From Sapria himalayana (Eukaryota; Streptophyta; Magnoliopsida; Malpighiales; Rafflesiaceae), in contig JAREIK010010186.1 in NCBI GenBank assembly GCA_029783825.1, positions 62,001-126,000 of the forward strand: a stretch of 64,000 bases of DNA, given 5' to 3'. Below, piece by piece: positions 62,961 through 64,000 of this stretch. Every line of letters begins with the position of its first letter. The stretch's first letter is position 1. Both the position numbers and the translations under genes were made by a program. The notes under the pieces were generated by a model. It was not told the origin of the DNA and searched no databases. It was given only the letters and a program-made list of their open reading frames with translations.

Positions 62961-64000
62961 TAGACAGACAAATAGATAGATAAATAGAGAGAGAAATATA
63001 GATAGACAAATAGAAAAAAAAATAGATAGATAAATAGATTGATAGACATATTGATAGAGTGATAGATAGACATATAGCTAGTTAAATTGATAGTAATAAT
63101 GATAAATATATTTATAGACAGATGGATAGACACATTGATAGATAGATTGAAAGAGAGATTGATAGACATATATATAGATAGATTGATAGACCAAAAGATT
63201 GATAGATAGATATAAAAATAGATCTATATATAGAAAGATAGATACATGGATGAGATATAAAAATATAGATAGACAAATAGAAAGAAATATACAAATTTTG
63301 ATAGATAGACAAATAGCTTACATATAGATAGATAGATAAATTGACATATCGATAGAAAGATAAATAGATATATAGATACATAAATAGATATAAAGATAGA
63401 TAAATAAATAGATATTCATATTGATAGATAGATATATTTATAGATATATAGATAGAAAGATAGATTGATAGATAGAAAAATAGAATGATAGATAGATATA
63501 TAGATAGATATTTATAAAGATAGATAGATAGTCAAACAAATAGATAGATTGAAAGATATACATATAGATAGATAGATAGACAGATAGATAGACATAAAAA
63601 AGACATAGAGATATATAGATAGATAGATTGATATATAGATAGATAGGTAGATAGATAGACAGATAGATAGATAGATAGACAGATAGATAGACATATAGAC
63701 AGATAGAGAGATAGAAATATAGATTGATAGAAGAAAGATAGTTAGATAGATAGATAGAATGATTGATTTATTGATTTATTGACAGATAGTTTGATAGACA
63801 TACATACAGATAATTAGATATATAAATAGATAGACATATAAATAGACAGATAAATCGAAAGAGAGATAGATATATATATATATATATAGACAAATAAAAA
63901 TTTAAATAGATAGATATAATGATATATACAAATATAAATAGTTAGATAGATAGAAATTAGTTAGATATAATGATAGAAAGAATGATAAACCAAATGATAT

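Larger units (their letters stand above)
58228..64000. repeat. GATA array, block 5
   Basis: Plus-strand GATA units with GACA, GAAA and AAAT variants, continuing block 4 beyond element C and running off the right edge. It holds (TA)n tracts, the longest at 61621-61672, and a higher-order repeat at 60340-62960. Minus-strand open frames are repeat translations. Confidence 0.95.

Overview
This is nuclear DNA of a flowering plant, species not identifiable from the window. It holds Ty1-copia, CACTA and hAT transposons of plant type. It also holds broken pieces of plant-style, intron-containing genes: AP-4 sigma, an LRR receptor kinase, ASPM, apyrase, a Ulp1 protease and an RBM7-like RRM protein. 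I see no intact protein-coding gene, no rRNA, tRNA or CRISPR array, and nothing bacterial. Every recognisable coding piece is broken or partial.

About 35 kb of the 64 kb (roughly 55%) is a degenerate GATA/TATC tetranucleotide array with embedded (TA)n tracts. The arrays lie at 1-5495, 14825-27019, 29117-35650, 38186-40732, 48979-51626 and 58228-64000. The plus strand reads GATA in the first and the last three blocks, and TATC from about 14.9 to 35.6 kb. The TATC strand has no stop codons, so it gives long Tyr-Leu-Ser-Ile open frames that are not genes. At least two higher-order repeats sit inside: about 745 bp at the left edge, and 0.8-0.95 kb at 60.3-62.96 kb.

Transposons fill the gaps between arrays. 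A truncated Ty1-copia element (5771-11212) keeps a 5' LTR, a tRNA-Met primer site and decayed gag, protease, integrase and reverse transcriptase. It stops where a CACTA terminus begins (11213). CACTA-type element A may run from 11213 to 38185 and so enclose the largest array. It carries exact 50-bp subterminal repeats and captured AP-4 sigma and receptor-kinase exons. An hAT remnant (27020-29116) interrupts that array. Element B (40733-48978) sits inside a GATA array. It is related to A and carries captured ASPM and apyrase pieces plus a threefold 1.2-kb tandem repeat, each copy holding a GC-rich triplet-repeat cluster. Element C (51627-58227) also sits inside the array, has a matching 3-bp AAT target duplication, and carries a Ulp1-like protease gene and an RBM7-like fragment on the minus strand.

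The captured fragments keep introns and splice sites, so they were acquired as DNA (the Pack-type mode known for plant CACTA and MULE elements), not as retrocopies. The overall picture is a heterochromatin-like GATA satellite region that has received, and perhaps been carried by, gene-capturing CACTA elements.
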